This document shows, in pieces, positions 25,793 to 34,969 of a stretch of DNA of 64,000 bases. Each line of letters begins with the position of its first letter. Positions within the stretch are counted from its first letter, which is position 1. The position numbers were made by a program, and so were the translations under genes. The stretch comes from Paenibacillus helianthi (lineage in GTDB: Bacteria; Bacillota; Bacilli; Paenibacillales; Paenibacillaceae): NCBI RefSeq assembly GCF_001909055.1, contig NZ_LVWI01000047.1, positions 1 through 64,000 on the forward strand. Reading direction: 5' to 3'. The notes below the pieces were generated by a model. It did not search any database and was not told where the DNA came from. It worked only from the letters and a program-made list of their open reading frames with translations.

Positions 25793-26533
25793 ATGATTGC
25801 CAAATACCGCCTGCTGGCATTGGATATGGATGGAACCCTGCTGAATGATGAACAACAGATTACCCCAAAAACGGTGGAATGGATTAAAAAAGCAATGGAT
25901 GCAGGCGTTCATGTCTGCTTGTCCACCGGACGCTCGTCACGGAGCGCAATGCCTTACGCAGAGCAGCTTGGGCTTGAAACTCCGATGATTATGGTGAACG
26001 GCAGTGAAGTGTGGCGTGCGCCTCATGAGCTGTACCGCCGTTCCCTGATGGACATGATGCTGGTCAAAAGAATGCATGAAATCGCTGAAGAATACGGAAT
26101 CTGGTTCTGGGCGTATTCGGTGGATGAGGTCTACAACCGCGACAATTGGGATGGAGATATTGAAGGCCGGGAATGGCTCAAGTTCGGTTATTCTACGGAA
26201 GACGACGAGATCCGCCATAAGCTGCTGATGCAGCTTCAGGATTTGGGCGGCCTCGAAATTACGAATTCAACCCCACACAATCTGGAGATTAATCCGCTTG
26301 GTGTGAACAAGGCTTCCGGTATTCGGGAGGTCTGCAAGCTGCTGGGTATAGAGATGTCCCAGGTGGTCGCAGTAGGAGATAGTCTAAACGATCTGGCCGC
26401 CATTCAGCAGTCCGGCTTTGGTGTAGCGATGGGCAACGCGCAGGAAGTAGTGAAACAGGAGGCGGACGCCGTAGTCGCCACGAATAACAACGATGGGATT
26501 GCAGAAGTGATTGAGAAGTATATCTTGATTTGA
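25793..26533 (+). CDS. Cof-type HAD-IIB phosphatase
   Basis: A cytosolic HAD hydrolase of the Cof group, which removes phosphate from small sugar phosphates, FMN or similar. The nucleophile motif DMDGTLL begins at residue 11. The motif II equivalent is STGRS, and motif IV is GDSLNDLAAI. Length (246 aa) and cap pattern fit IIB. The start is ATG 25793, after GGAGGGG; 22 upstream in-frame codons are rejected. A short hairpin (25750-25769) lies just before the gene. It lies between the PBP pair and a DUF456 gene and is possibly cotranscribed with the latter. Confidence 0.92.
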   Translation: MIAKYRLLALDMDGTLLNDEQQITPKTVEWIKKAMDAGVHVCLSTGRSSRSAMPYAEQLGLETPMIMVNGSEVWRAPHELYRRSLMDMMLVKRMHEIAEEYGIWFWAYSVDEVYNRDNWDGDIEGREWLKFGYSTEDDEIRHKLLMQLQDLGGLEITNSTPHNLEINPLGVNKASGIREVCKLLGIEMSQVVAVGDSLNDLAAIQQSGFGVAMGNAQEVVKQEADAVVATNNNDGIAEVIEKYILI

Positions 26534-26558
26534 ATTAAAATTTTTAGGAGTTGAAGGA

Positions 26559-27044
26559 ATGGCGATTCTGGGATGGGTTTTGATTATTGCTTTATTCGCC
26601 GTAGGCCTGGCCGGAGCGGTGTATCCGATATTGCCGGGCGCGCTGGCGATTTATCTGGCCTTTTTCGTATATGGCTGGTTCTTTTCCTTCGACCCGTTTG
26701 GTGCGGGATTCTGGATTATTCAGACGCTGATCGTGGTTGTGCTGTTTGTAGCGGATTATGTGGTCGGGGCCTGGGGCGTCAAAAAATTCGGCGGCTCCCG
26801 CGCCTCGGTCATCGGCAGCACGATTGGCCTCATCCTGGGCCCGTTCCTTATTCCGGCGTTTGGCCTGCTGATCGGTCCGTTTGTCGGCGCATTTGCCGGT
26901 GAACTGATTGCCGGTTCAAATCCGGGCAAGGCCGTGAAGGTCAGCTTCGGTTCATTGCTTGGCCTGTTCAGCAGCACAGTAGTCAAAATTGTGCTTCAAA
27001 TTGCCATGGTCGTCCTCTTCTTTATCTGGATTGGCCGGTATTAA
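26559..27044 (+). CDS. DUF456 membrane protein
   Basis: A 161-aa, very hydrophobic, Gly-rich protein with glycine-zipper-like helices (GSTIGLILGPFLIPAFGLLI; GPFVGAFAGELIAG). It fits the DUF456 family (B. subtilis YqgC relatives), of unknown function. AGGAG precedes the ATG. Both neighbours are in the same direction and closely spaced, so it probably belongs to an operon with the HAD phosphatase and the flippase. Confidence 0.88.
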   Translation: MAILGWVLIIALFAVGLAGAVYPILPGALAIYLAFFVYGWFFSFDPFGAGFWIIQTLIVVVLFVADYVVGAWGVKKFGGSRASVIGSTIGLILGPFLIPAFGLLIGPFVGAFAGELIAGSNPGKAVKVSFGSLLGLFSSTVVKIVLQIAMVVLFFIWIGRY

Positions 27045-27071
27045 TTTTAACAGCGAAGAAGGCGAAACAGT

Positions 27072-28700
27072 TTGTCCACCAAGAAAGAGTCATTTGTCAA
27101 AGGCACGCTTATTCTGGCCGCGGCTGCGCTCGTGGCCCGCGTGCTGGGTCTGGCCCAGCGGGTGCCGCTGGAGCATTTATTCAATGATATCGGGAATGCA
27201 TCATTTACACAGGCGAACAATGTGTACCTGATGCTTCTGCCGCTGGCAACAGCCGGCATTCCTAGTACGCTCAGCAAAATGGTGTCTGAGCGTTATGCGC
27301 TAAACCGGCCGAATGAGGCGCAGCAGGTATACCGTGCGGCGCTTATTTTTGCCGCAGTTGTCGGTGTGCTGATGAGTACAGTCCTGTACATAGCAGCTCC
27401 GTATTATGCGGAGTATACCAAGGTTCCCGAGAGTACGCTCGCGATCCGGGCGATAGCACCGGCGCTGCTGCTCTTTCCGATGATTGCGATGATGCGCGGT
27501 TATTTCCAGGGTCGAAACAATATGATGGCCGGGGGCATCTCGCAGATAATTGAGCAGGTAGCCCGGGTATCGACGGCAATTCTACTTGCGTTTATTCTGC
27601 TGCGCCAGGGGTACAGCAATACATGGATGGCAGCGGGCGCTTCTTTCGGCAGTGTGCTCGGCAGCATCGGGGCGTTTGGCGTGATGCTGTATTATGCAAG
27701 GAAGCTCCGCCGCAGCGAGGAGCAAAAGGCTTTGTATGATTCAAGCGAAGCCCGGATTCCGCTGCTAAAGATTTACAAGGATATTTTCAAGCTGTCTATA
27801 CCGATTGTGCTCTCTTCCGTTACAGTTCCGGTTGTGAACTTTATTGATACCTCGCTCATCGTTCCGCTGCTTAGCGGTCAAATCGGGTTGAAGGAGGCTA
27901 CTCAGGCTTTGGGGATCTATGGAAGCCGTGCACAGAGTGTAGCCGGAATTCCGCCAGTACTGTCGATTGCGCTCAGCACTTCGCTAATTCCGATCATTTC
28001 CGCCGCCTACGCAAGGCGCGACGAAGTGCATCTGAAGCGGCAAGTGACGCTGGCGCTGCGGATTTCAATTCTGACAGGAACACCTATTGTCCTCTCGCTC
28101 GTGGTAGCTGCATATTCTGTGAATGGACTGCTGTTCAGCAGCCTGGACGGCAGTGGCATTGTGGCGATGCTGACACTGGGGACGATTTTCCAGATTACCA
28201 TGATGACGACCAACTCCATTCTGCTCGGAATGGGAAAAGCGCGGATCTCCATGTACTATGTGCTGGCCGGCCTGCTCGTCAAATTTGGCTCAAACTTTAT
28301 TCTCAGCCGCTTTTTTGGCATTTACGGCATTATTGCAGCAACGGCTCTGTGCTTCATTGTGATTACGCTGCTTAACCTGAGAATGCTCAAGTCCATCATA
28401 CCTTTCGAGATCCTTGGCAGACGCTGGGGCGGGTTCGCGGTTGCTGTGTTGGCCTCAGGCGGGATCGGTTACGGACTGAATGAAGCAGGTCTAATTCTTA
28501 CCCATATGATGCCTGCCCGGGTAGCTTTCTTGATCACCTGTCTTGTTGTAGGTGTAGCTGTAGTTGTCATCTATCTGGTACTGCTTATTGTTCTGGGGGT
28601 GCTGAGCCGTCAGGAAATCGCCGGTTATCCGCGGCCACTGCAGAAGGTGTTGGGTCCGCTCATGAAGCTGCAGCCCGAACGTATCCGTTCTGAACAATAA
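27072..28700 (+). CDS. MOP-superfamily polysaccharide/lipid flippase (SpoVB/YtgP/MurJ type)
   Basis: About 14 membrane helices in the MviN/SpoVB pattern. N-terminal signatures are KGTLILAAAALVARVLG, PLATAGIPSTLSKMVSE and RGYFQGRNNM. Proteins of this group flip undecaprenyl-linked precursors such as lipid II. B. subtilis has several paralogues (MurJ/YtgP, SpoVB, YkvU, YabM), and the sequence alone does not separate them with certainty. The start is TTG 27072, after GAAGAAGG. The nearby PBP pair is consistent with a role in cell-wall synthesis. Confidence 0.9.
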   Translation: MSTKKESFVKGTLILAAAALVARVLGLAQRVPLEHLFNDIGNASFTQANNVYLMLLPLATAGIPSTLSKMVSERYALNRPNEAQQVYRAALIFAAVVGVLMSTVLYIAAPYYAEYTKVPESTLAIRAIAPALLLFPMIAMMRGYFQGRNNMMAGGISQIIEQVARVSTAILLAFILLRQGYSNTWMAAGASFGSVLGSIGAFGVMLYYARKLRRSEEQKALYDSSEARIPLLKIYKDIFKLSIPIVLSSVTVPVVNFIDTSLIVPLLSGQIGLKEATQALGIYGSRAQSVAGIPPVLSIALSTSLIPIISAAYARRDEVHLKRQVTLALRISILTGTPIVLSLVVAAYSVNGLLFSSLDGSGIVAMLTLGTIFQITMMTTNSILLGMGKARISMYYVLAGLLVKFGSNFILSRFFGIYGIIAATALCFIVITLLNLRMLKSIIPFEILGRRWGGFAVAVLASGGIGYGLNEAGLILTHMMPARVAFLITCLVVGVAVVVIYLVLLIVLGVLSRQEIAGYPRPLQKVLGPLMKLQPERIRSEQ

Positions 28701-28817
28701 TTCTATGATAATTGTCTTATTCTGTCTTTTTTATTTGACTTATTCCGTACAATTTGCTTCACTTAAAGAACATATAACAGACGCTTACTCTTAACTTAAG
28801 AAGGGACTGTTCAGTTC

Positions 28818-29162
28818 ATGGATAAAATTACTTCCCCTGCGGAATTTCAGGTGTCGATTCAATCGCCCCGTCTGACCGTAGCTATCTTCAAGGCCGATTG
28901 GTGCTCGGACTGCAAGTTCATTGACCCGTTCATGCCTGAGGTGGAACAGAAATACACGGATCGTCTCACGCTGGTTGAAGTGGATGTTGACGCTGTAGGC
29001 GATGTCAGCCAAGAACAAAATATTCTTGGGATCCCCAGCTTTGTTGCATATACGGATGGACGCGAGCTAGTGAGGTTTGTCAACAAGCTGCGTAAGTCCC
29101 GTGAAGAGATTGAGAGCTTTCTGGACAGGGCGCTTGAAGTTTATCTGACTATACACAAGTAA
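28818..29162 (+). CDS. Thioredoxin-like protein with WCSDC site
   Basis: A cytosolic 114-aa thioredoxin fold with the active site W28-C29-S30-D31-C32 and the cis-proline loop GIPSF. The CSDC pair differs from classical CGPC and is typical of YdbP/YtpP-like proteins, which may act in general thiol exchange or bacillithiol chemistry (inference). GAAGGG lies before the ATG. A strong terminator follows immediately, so the transcript ends here. Confidence 0.9.
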   Translation: MDKITSPAEFQVSIQSPRLTVAIFKADWCSDCKFIDPFMPEVEQKYTDRLTLVEVDVDAVGDVSQEQNILGIPSFVAYTDGRELVRFVNKLRKSREEIESFLDRALEVYLTIHK

Positions 29163-29170
29163 TAACGATG

Positions 29171-29209
29171 CACCGCTTTCGCCCTACCCGAGCAAAAGCG
29201 GTGTTTTTT
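29171..29209 (+). terminator. Terminator after the thioredoxin-like gene
   Basis: CACCGCTTT (29171-29179) pairs with AAAGCGGTG (29195-29203), followed by six T. Confidence 0.92.
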
Positions 29210-29249
29210 CTAAAAATATAAGGATTTATAGGTTTCACGCTATAAATCA

Positions 29250-29313
29250 TCCTTCTATTTCTCGCTGAAACGGATTCCGTCCCTTAAAAGGACGGCGAAG
29301 CCTTTTCCACTTG
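29250..29313. repeat. Dispersed structured element, copy 1
   Basis: This matches 44364-44425 over about 62 bp, sharing TATTTCTCGCTGAA, CCGTCC, AAAAGG, GGCGAAGCC and CTTG blocks. The core folds as CCGTCC/GGACGG. It lies in an intergenic gap, as does the other copy. The outer stem is less perfect than in copy 2. Confidence 0.8.
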
Positions 29314-29383
29314 ATTAAATCGCTACATAGCAGTTCAACAGGCACTTATCCCAATCATTCCTAGAAAATTGCGGGTGATCTCA

Positions 29384-30310
29384 TTGACGATGAATCAATT
29401 GAAATGGCTCAGCTACATCACTTGTCTAATCATGTTTTTGGCGCTTCTCGGTGGTGCAGTAGTTACCAAAACCGGTTCTGGACTGGAATGCGGCAATGAA
29501 TGGCCACTCTGTCACGGAAAGCTGATTCCTGCCTATACGCTAGGTTCTCTAATCGAATACACCCATCGTTTATTTAGCGGGCTGGCTGGCCTGATGTCCC
29601 TTGTCTCAATGCTGGCCTTTTGGCGTTATGCGCGTAAACGGAGAGATCTGATGGTGTACGCTCTGCTGACGCTTTTATTTGTGGTGGTGCAGGGAGGAAT
29701 GGGAGCGCTTGCGGTGATTAAATCGCAGTCGGCTGCGGTGATGGCACTGCATATGGGCTTCTCCCTGATCGCTTTTGCCAGCTCGCTAATGCTTGCGCTC
29801 GGGTCGAAAAGGCGGCATGCGCTGGGGGATAATCCGCCTCCTCCGGGACCGCGCGTCAGCAAAGGCTTCCGCAACTTAACATGGGCGGCTGCGTTATATT
29901 CTTATATAGTGGTTTATATTGGGGCCTATGTCAGCCATACGGATTCCCAGGGAGGCTGCTCCGGGTGGCCGCTCTGTAACGGGGAATGGATACCGGAGCT
30001 GTCTGGCGGTGTGGGCATTGTGTTCACGCATAGGGTTGCAGCGGCATTGCTGTTTCTCCTGATCGCTTGCCTGGGACATTTAGCCTTCTGGAAACATAAA
30101 GCTCTGCCTGAGCTGAGGGCACTTGGTAGTGCTGCTGTTGTTCTGTGTCTGCTTCAGGTATTCAGCGGTGCTGCTGTTGTTCATACCCTATATAATGAAC
30201 GGCTGTACATTTTTGCCGCACTGGCGCATATCCTCCTGATTGCCGGACTCTTCGGTGTTCTGTGCTACATGAGTGTGCGCGTATGGCAGCTGGAAAGAGC
30301 GAATAAATAG
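29384..30310 (+). CDS. ctaA: Heme A synthase
   Basis: A membrane enzyme with eight helices that oxidises the C8 methyl of heme O to heme A. The four heme-ligand His motifs are visible (EYTHRL, ALHMGF, FTHRV, LAHILL). So are two external Cys pairs (ECGNEWPLC and GCSGWPLC), as in the Bacillus CtaA type. The start is taken at TTG 29384, because GGTGATC, complementary to the 16S tail, lies eight bases upstream; ATG 29390 and TTG 29369 are alternatives. It works after CtaB, which is encoded 13 kb away. Confidence 0.95.
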   Translation: MTMNQLKWLSYITCLIMFLALLGGAVVTKTGSGLECGNEWPLCHGKLIPAYTLGSLIEYTHRLFSGLAGLMSLVSMLAFWRYARKRRDLMVYALLTLLFVVVQGGMGALAVIKSQSAAVMALHMGFSLIAFASSLMLALGSKRRHALGDNPPPPGPRVSKGFRNLTWAAALYSYIVVYIGAYVSHTDSQGGCSGWPLCNGEWIPELSGGVGIVFTHRVAAALLFLLIACLGHLAFWKHKALPELRALGSAAVVLCLLQVFSGAAVVHTLYNERLYIFAALAHILLIAGLFGVLCYMSVRVWQLERANK

Positions 30311-30365
30311 TCTACGCTCATCAAACTTTTGCGAGATAACGCCCTGTTTGAGGAGGAACGATATA

Positions 30366-32135
30366 GTGGGATACGGAAATTTGCGTCAATGGATTGAACA
30401 GCTCCGCCGGGATAAGGATATTGCCGTGATTGATGCTCCGGTGGATCCCTATTTGGAGCTAGCAGAGATACATCGGCGTGTCGTAGAAGAGGAAGGGCCG
30501 GCTTTGCTCTTTACGAATGTAACCGGAACACCGTTTCCGGTGGCAACCAATCTCTTCGGAACGGTCCGCCGGGCCAATCAGGCCTTCGGAACGCGTCCGG
30601 AGCAGCTGATGAAGACGATGGTGAGTGCAGCCGAAACACTGCTGCCGCCAACAGCATCCGGGATATGGAAGGAAAAACGGCTGCTCCTGGACCTGCTTAA
30701 GGTGGGAACCCGGAATGTACCGCAGGGAGAAGCCCCGGTACTTGGCGTCTGCCGCAGTACGGATCCGCTTAAGGAGCTGCCCCGCATCACCAGCTGGCAG
30801 GAGGAGGGAGGTCCATCGATCCTTCTGCCCATTGTCTATACAGAGAGCATTACTCAGCCGAATGACCATAACCTTGGGATATACCGGATTCAAATGTATG
30901 ATGACAGCAAGGTGGGAGTGCATTGGCAAAAGCATAAAGGAGGCAGCTTCCATCACCGGGAGGCGGAACTGCTCGGAGAGACCCTTCCGGTATCCGTCTT
31001 TTTAGGCGGGCCTCCGGCATTGATTGCCGCAGCAGCGGCTCCAGTACAGGAACGGATACCGGAGCTGATGCTAGCCTCTCTGGTGCTGGGCCGAAAGCTG
31101 CAGATGGTCAAGGACCCGATGGGCGGGCACCGGATTCCCGCTGAAGCGGAATTTGCCATTCGCGGACTGGTCACGCCCCAAGAGCGTCATACGGACGGAC
31201 CATTCGGTAATCACTATGGTTATTACTCCAAACCCCGCGATTTCCCGGTCATGCACGTTCAGCGGATTTGGCACCGGAAGGATGCCATCTATCCGGCAAC
31301 TATCGTCGGCAAACCACACCAGGAAGATTACTACCTCAGGGAGTACATACAGCGGCTGCTGGCTCCGGTGTATCCGCTGCTAATGCCGTCCGTCAAAGCA
31401 CTGTGGGAGTACTCGGAATGCGGTCCGCATTCCCTGGTGTCTGCTGTCGTGAGAGAGAGCTACCCTAACGAAGCGATGGTATCAGCCTACCGGATTCTGG
31501 GGGAAGGCCAGCTGTCCTTAACCAAATTCCTGCTGCTGACTGATGAGCCGGTCGAGCTGACCGATTTCCCGAGACTGCTGGAGAACGTACTGGAGCGCTT
31601 CAATCCCGCCTCGGATCTTATGGTATACAGCAATGTCTCCCAGCATGAGCAAGGGCATCCGGTGAATCCATTGAACAATAGCAGCAAGGCTATAATGGTA
31701 GGAGTGGGAAGTCCAGTACGTGAGCTTCCTTATGCATACACAGAAGGACTAATTCCGGGTGTCTCACAGGCAATTCCTTACTGCCGGGGATGTTTAGCCG
31801 TTTCCGGTGCATCCTATGAAGAAGATCCTGGACTTGCGACCCGGCTAGTCGCTGTTCTGCGAGCCCAGGAAACGGCCTGGCCGCTCGTGATAGTGGTGGA
31901 TAACGCCGCCGATACAGTACGGACTCAAACCTCTTTTCTGTGGACGGTGTTCACAAGGTTCGATCCGGCCAGTGATATATACGCCGAATGTGAGATCAAA
32001 CGCCATCATATCGGCTATAAGCTGCCCCTTGTGATCGATGCCAGAATGAAACGGGAGTATCCGGAGGAGCTGATTCCGCGCGAGGATATTGTTCAGCGGG
32101 TTGACCGCAACTGGAAAAGCTATTTCCCACACTGA
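30366..32135 (+). CDS. UbiD family (prenylated-FMN) decarboxylase
   Basis: A 589-aa UbiD-type decarboxylase, a family that removes aromatic or alpha,beta-unsaturated carboxylates using prenyl-FMN. The conserved HxGGS(F/H)HH-like region (WQKHKGGSFHHREAE) and the FGNHYGYYS motif are seen. At the positions where E-GPFG-E is usual, this protein has Asp277 and Asn282. Because this organism encodes futalosine-pathway MqnE nearby, a role in late menaquinone synthesis (MqnL-like) is plausible but unproved. The start is GTG 30366 behind GAGGAGGAAC; the longer frame overlaps the end of ctaA. A HEPN-type gene follows 12 bp later. Confidence 0.88.
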   Translation: MGYGNLRQWIEQLRRDKDIAVIDAPVDPYLELAEIHRRVVEEEGPALLFTNVTGTPFPVATNLFGTVRRANQAFGTRPEQLMKTMVSAAETLLPPTASGIWKEKRLLLDLLKVGTRNVPQGEAPVLGVCRSTDPLKELPRITSWQEEGGPSILLPIVYTESITQPNDHNLGIYRIQMYDDSKVGVHWQKHKGGSFHHREAELLGETLPVSVFLGGPPALIAAAAAPVQERIPELMLASLVLGRKLQMVKDPMGGHRIPAEAEFAIRGLVTPQERHTDGPFGNHYGYYSKPRDFPVMHVQRIWHRKDAIYPATIVGKPHQEDYYLREYIQRLLAPVYPLLMPSVKALWEYSECGPHSLVSAVVRESYPNEAMVSAYRILGEGQLSLTKFLLLTDEPVELTDFPRLLENVLERFNPASDLMVYSNVSQHEQGHPVNPLNNSSKAIMVGVGSPVRELPYAYTEGLIPGVSQAIPYCRGCLAVSGASYEEDPGLATRLVAVLRAQETAWPLVIVVDNAADTVRTQTSFLWTVFTRFDPASDIYAECEIKRHHIGYKLPLVIDARMKREYPEELIPREDIVQRVDRNWKSYFPH

Positions 32136-32147
32136 GGAGGTTACAGG

Positions 32148-32909
32148 ATGCTGCGGATATTACTCGGAGAGCCGCCCCGTGAGAACAGTGGTGTGCTGGC
32201 TGAAGCGATGGACAATATGGCTAGGCTCGCATCCATGCTGCGCAAGGACATGAACCTGCATGAAGACCGTAACCACGAATACCGCAAGCTTGAAATCTGG
32301 ACGCGCGGTCTAATCTCTTCACTGGACGAGCTGGAGCAAAGCTGGTTCGCGGCTGCCTTTTTCCGCAAATCCGTTGTAGCGGGTTACATGGATGATATGT
32401 CCCCTATGGAGCAGGGTGAATATGCGAGATATGTTTATTTTTATAAAGATGGCTTCATTCGTGTGTTTTCACTGCTCGACAAGCTAGGTACGGTACTCAA
32501 CAGTCTGTATGATCTGAACACCAGCAAGGTCAAAGCCCATTTCTCCTATTTTACAGTGCTTCGCCAGTTTCATTTACTTAAGCAGCATACAGAACTGGCT
32601 AATGAACTGGAGGGAATTAAGCATTCCTACCGGGAGCCGCTGGAGAATCTGCGCAAGCGCCGTAACGCCGAGATCCATTACATGAATGCTGAAATGCAGG
32701 ATGATCTGTGGCAGCGGCATCAGGGACTTCATGACAGAATTCATTTGGAGGATCTGGATAGCCATCTTGAGGATTTGAAGCAGAGCCTTGAAATGGCATG
32801 TAAGACCTTGGCAGCAGCATTCAGATACAGCAATGAGCAGTGGCATAAGAGTAAGATCGCCGCAAATCTAAAGCCCAGGCCTTCTTCCTCAGTAAAAAGT
32901 TCCCTTTGA
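32148..32909 (+). CDS. HEPN-domain-like protein (Cthe_2314 type)
   Basis: A 253-aa, almost entirely helical soluble protein. Residues 172-177 read R-N-A-E-I-H, matching the R(N)x4H motif of catalytic HEPN RNases. The surrounding helices (FSLLDKLGTVLNSLYDL; LENLRKRRNAEIHYMN) also fit. I recall Paenibacillus relatives annotated as Cthe_2314-family HEPN. RNase activity is therefore possible but not shown, and no antitoxin-like MNT gene adjoins it. AGGAGG lies before the ATG, and it is probably cotranscribed with the UbiD gene. Confidence 0.7.
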   Translation: MLRILLGEPPRENSGVLAEAMDNMARLASMLRKDMNLHEDRNHEYRKLEIWTRGLISSLDELEQSWFAAAFFRKSVVAGYMDDMSPMEQGEYARYVYFYKDGFIRVFSLLDKLGTVLNSLYDLNTSKVKAHFSYFTVLRQFHLLKQHTELANELEGIKHSYREPLENLRKRRNAEIHYMNAEMQDDLWQRHQGLHDRIHLEDLDSHLEDLKQSLEMACKTLAAAFRYSNEQWHKSKIAANLKPRPSSSVKSSL

Positions 32910-32934
32910 CAAAAAAACTTAAACTTACTATACT
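32906..32934 (+). promoter_or_regulatory. Promoter of the S-box/metNIQ operon
   Basis: TTGACA (32906-32911), a 17-bp spacer and TATACT (32929-32934). The -35 overlaps the stop codon of the preceding gene. Confidence 0.88.
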
Positions 32935-32984
32935 TGAGCTTACATTAGCAGCTTACATGTTGCGGGAACTAATTTCATAATAAA

Positions 32985-33188
32985 CTCTTATCGAGAGCGG
33001 CGGAGGGATAGGCCCGATGAAGCCCGGCAACCGATTTGTAGGTGAAGCGATACTCGTCGCTCTCTTCAAATGTCATGGTGCTAATTCCTACAATGCCGCG
33101 TGGTTTGCGGTCGTTGGCAGATGAGAAGGCATGGTTAATACAATCACAGGGCCTCTTTCGATCTGCAAATGATCGTTAGAGGTCTTTT
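32985..33188 (+). promoter_or_regulatory. SAM-I riboswitch (S-box) with terminator, upstream of metNIQ
   Basis: The aptamer spans about 32985-33128. P1 pairs CTCTTATC with GATGAGAA. The conserved core GAGGGATAGGCCCGATGAAGC and CCGGCAACC follows, then GGTGCTAATTCCTAC in P4. A terminator stem with T-run occupies 33150-33188. SAM binding should stabilise the terminator and shut off methionine import. An in-frame ATG at 33169 lies inside the terminator and is not the metN start. Confidence 0.95.
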
Positions 33189-33225
33189 TGGTTTTCATAT
33201 GGGTTACTTGGGGAGGACAAATGGT

Positions 33226-34242
33226 TTGATAGAGCTGAAAGGTTTGACCAAGGTATACGGAAAAGGCAGCAAAGCTGCAACGGCGCTCTCCGGACTGAAC
33301 CTGTCGATTCAAAAAGGGGAGATTTTTGGAGTCATCGGCCACTCGGGTGCCGGTAAAAGTACATTGATCCGCTGCATCAACCTGCTGGAGCGCCCGACGG
33401 AAGGCGAAGTATGGGTGGACGGAGTGGAATTGACCTCACTCAGTCAAGGACAGCTTCAGGAACGGCGCCGCAAGATCGGTATGATCTTTCAGCATTTTAA
33501 TCTGCTGTCTTCCGCGACGGTGTACGATAACATTGCATTTCCGCTGCGGCTGTCGGGAACACCCAAGGCACAGATTGAACAGAAGGTTCTGGGTCTGCTG
33601 TCGCTCGTAGGTCTTGAAGAGCACAGCCGTAAATACCCGGCCCAGCTATCGGGAGGGCAAAAGCAGCGGGTTGGCGTCGCGAGGGCCCTAGCCAGTGACC
33701 CCGATGTGCTGCTATGCGATGAAGCTACCTCGGCACTGGACCCGCAGACGACCGATTCGATCCTGCGGCTGCTGCTGGACATCAACCGGAAGTTTCATCT
33801 GACCATCGTGCTGATTACCCATGAAATGCATGTCATTCAGAGTATTTGCGACCGGGTTGCAGTGATACATGGCGGGGGAATAGTCGAGCAAGGCGAGGTA
33901 GCCACGGTATTCCTGAAGCCGCAGCATGAAGTGACGAAGGATTTTATCCGCAGTGAACACCAGCATGAAGGTCCGCTTCGTGTAGCGCTGGATGCAGTAC
34001 ATGGACAGTACAGCACATCCGTCAAAATCACATTCCTTGGACAAAAGACCTATGAATCCACGCTCTCCCATGTGGTCCGGAGAACGGGTGTGGACTTTGC
34101 CATTCTTCAGGGAACGATATCAACGATCAAGGATGTACCATACGGCCAGCTCCTGGTTCGCTTTGAAGGCAGCTTGGAAGCGGTTGAGGCAACTCTTGCC
34201 GAACTGACAGCGCAAGGTCTTGATGTGGAGGTGTTCGGCTAA
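33226..34242 (+). CDS. metN: Methionine ABC transporter ATP-binding protein
   Basis: The ATPase of the D/L-methionine importer. Walker A GHSGAGKST is at residues 38-46, the ABC signature LSGGQKQR near 142, Walker B LLCDEATSALDP, and a C-terminal NIL domain (from ~residue 260) binds methionine for feedback. The start is TTG 33226, nine bases after GGGGAGG; the apparent longer frame begins in the riboswitch terminator. The stop overlaps the metI start by one base. The operon is controlled by the S-box. Confidence 0.97.
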   Translation: MIELKGLTKVYGKGSKAATALSGLNLSIQKGEIFGVIGHSGAGKSTLIRCINLLERPTEGEVWVDGVELTSLSQGQLQERRRKIGMIFQHFNLLSSATVYDNIAFPLRLSGTPKAQIEQKVLGLLSLVGLEEHSRKYPAQLSGGQKQRVGVARALASDPDVLLCDEATSALDPQTTDSILRLLLDINRKFHLTIVLITHEMHVIQSICDRVAVIHGGGIVEQGEVATVFLKPQHEVTKDFIRSEHQHEGPLRVALDAVHGQYSTSVKITFLGQKTYESTLSHVVRRTGVDFAILQGTISTIKDVPYGQLLVRFEGSLEAVEATLAELTAQGLDVEVFG

Positions 34243-34910
34243 TGGGGAATTTGAATTTTAACGAAATTAACTGGGAAGAAATGCTGGATGCGGGCATAGC
34301 TACACTACGAATGTTGGCTTATTCCGGAATTTTCACAATTATTCTTGGTTTACCACTCGGAATTGTGTTATATTTATGGGGAAGATCAAATAACTATATT
34401 ATCAGGTTGGTTTACTCGGTATTATCTTTCGTGGTGAATATCCTGCGTTCCGTGCCTTTCATTATCCTGATGGTCGCCTTGATTCCTTTGAGCAAAAGCA
34501 TCATGGGAACTTCAATCGGTGTTCTGGGAACCATTCCGGCGCTGGTAATCGGTGCTGCTCCGTTTTTCGCCCGGCTGGTGGAAACGGCTCTACGCGAGGT
34601 GGACCGGGGCGTGATCGAAGCGGCGCAAGGGATGGGGGCTACTACCGGACAAATCGTCTGGCGCGTGCTTTTGCCGGAAGCCCGTCCAGGTCTGCTAGCC
34701 GGAGTGACCATTACCATCGTTACATTAGTTTCATACACAGCGATGTCGGGGATGATCGGCGGCGGAGGTCTGGGTGACCTGGCTATCCGTTACGGCTATT
34801 ACCGCTATGAGAAGGAAGTCATGATAATCTCGGTAGCGCTAATGGTGATTCTCGTGCAGCTGCTGCAAATGGCCGGTGACCGGCTGGTTCAACATTTTAC
34901 CCGGAAATAA
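34242..34910 (+). CDS. metI: Methionine ABC transporter permease
   Basis: A 222-aa membrane permease with five helices and the EAA-like loop (EAAQGMGATTGQIVWRVLLPEA) that contacts MetN. Length and pattern match MetI/MetP. Its ATG shares the last base of the metN stop codon (TAATG), so translation is coupled. metQ follows 59 bp later. Confidence 0.97.
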   Translation: MGNLNFNEINWEEMLDAGIATLRMLAYSGIFTIILGLPLGIVLYLWGRSNNYIIRLVYSVLSFVVNILRSVPFIILMVALIPLSKSIMGTSIGVLGTIPALVIGAAPFFARLVETALREVDRGVIEAAQGMGATTGQIVWRVLLPEARPGLLAGVTITIVTLVSYTAMSGMIGGGGLGDLAIRYGYYRYEKEVMIISVALMVILVQLLQMAGDRLVQHFTRK

Positions 34911-34969
34911 GGTACTTCCATATACAAGCCTTATTCATACACACATACACAATAGAGGGGGATTTACAG

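Noticed and set aside
33169..33225. Earlier ATG for metN
   Set aside because: It lies inside the S-box terminator stem, and the real ribosome binding site GGGGAGG is downstream of it, pointing to TTG 33226.
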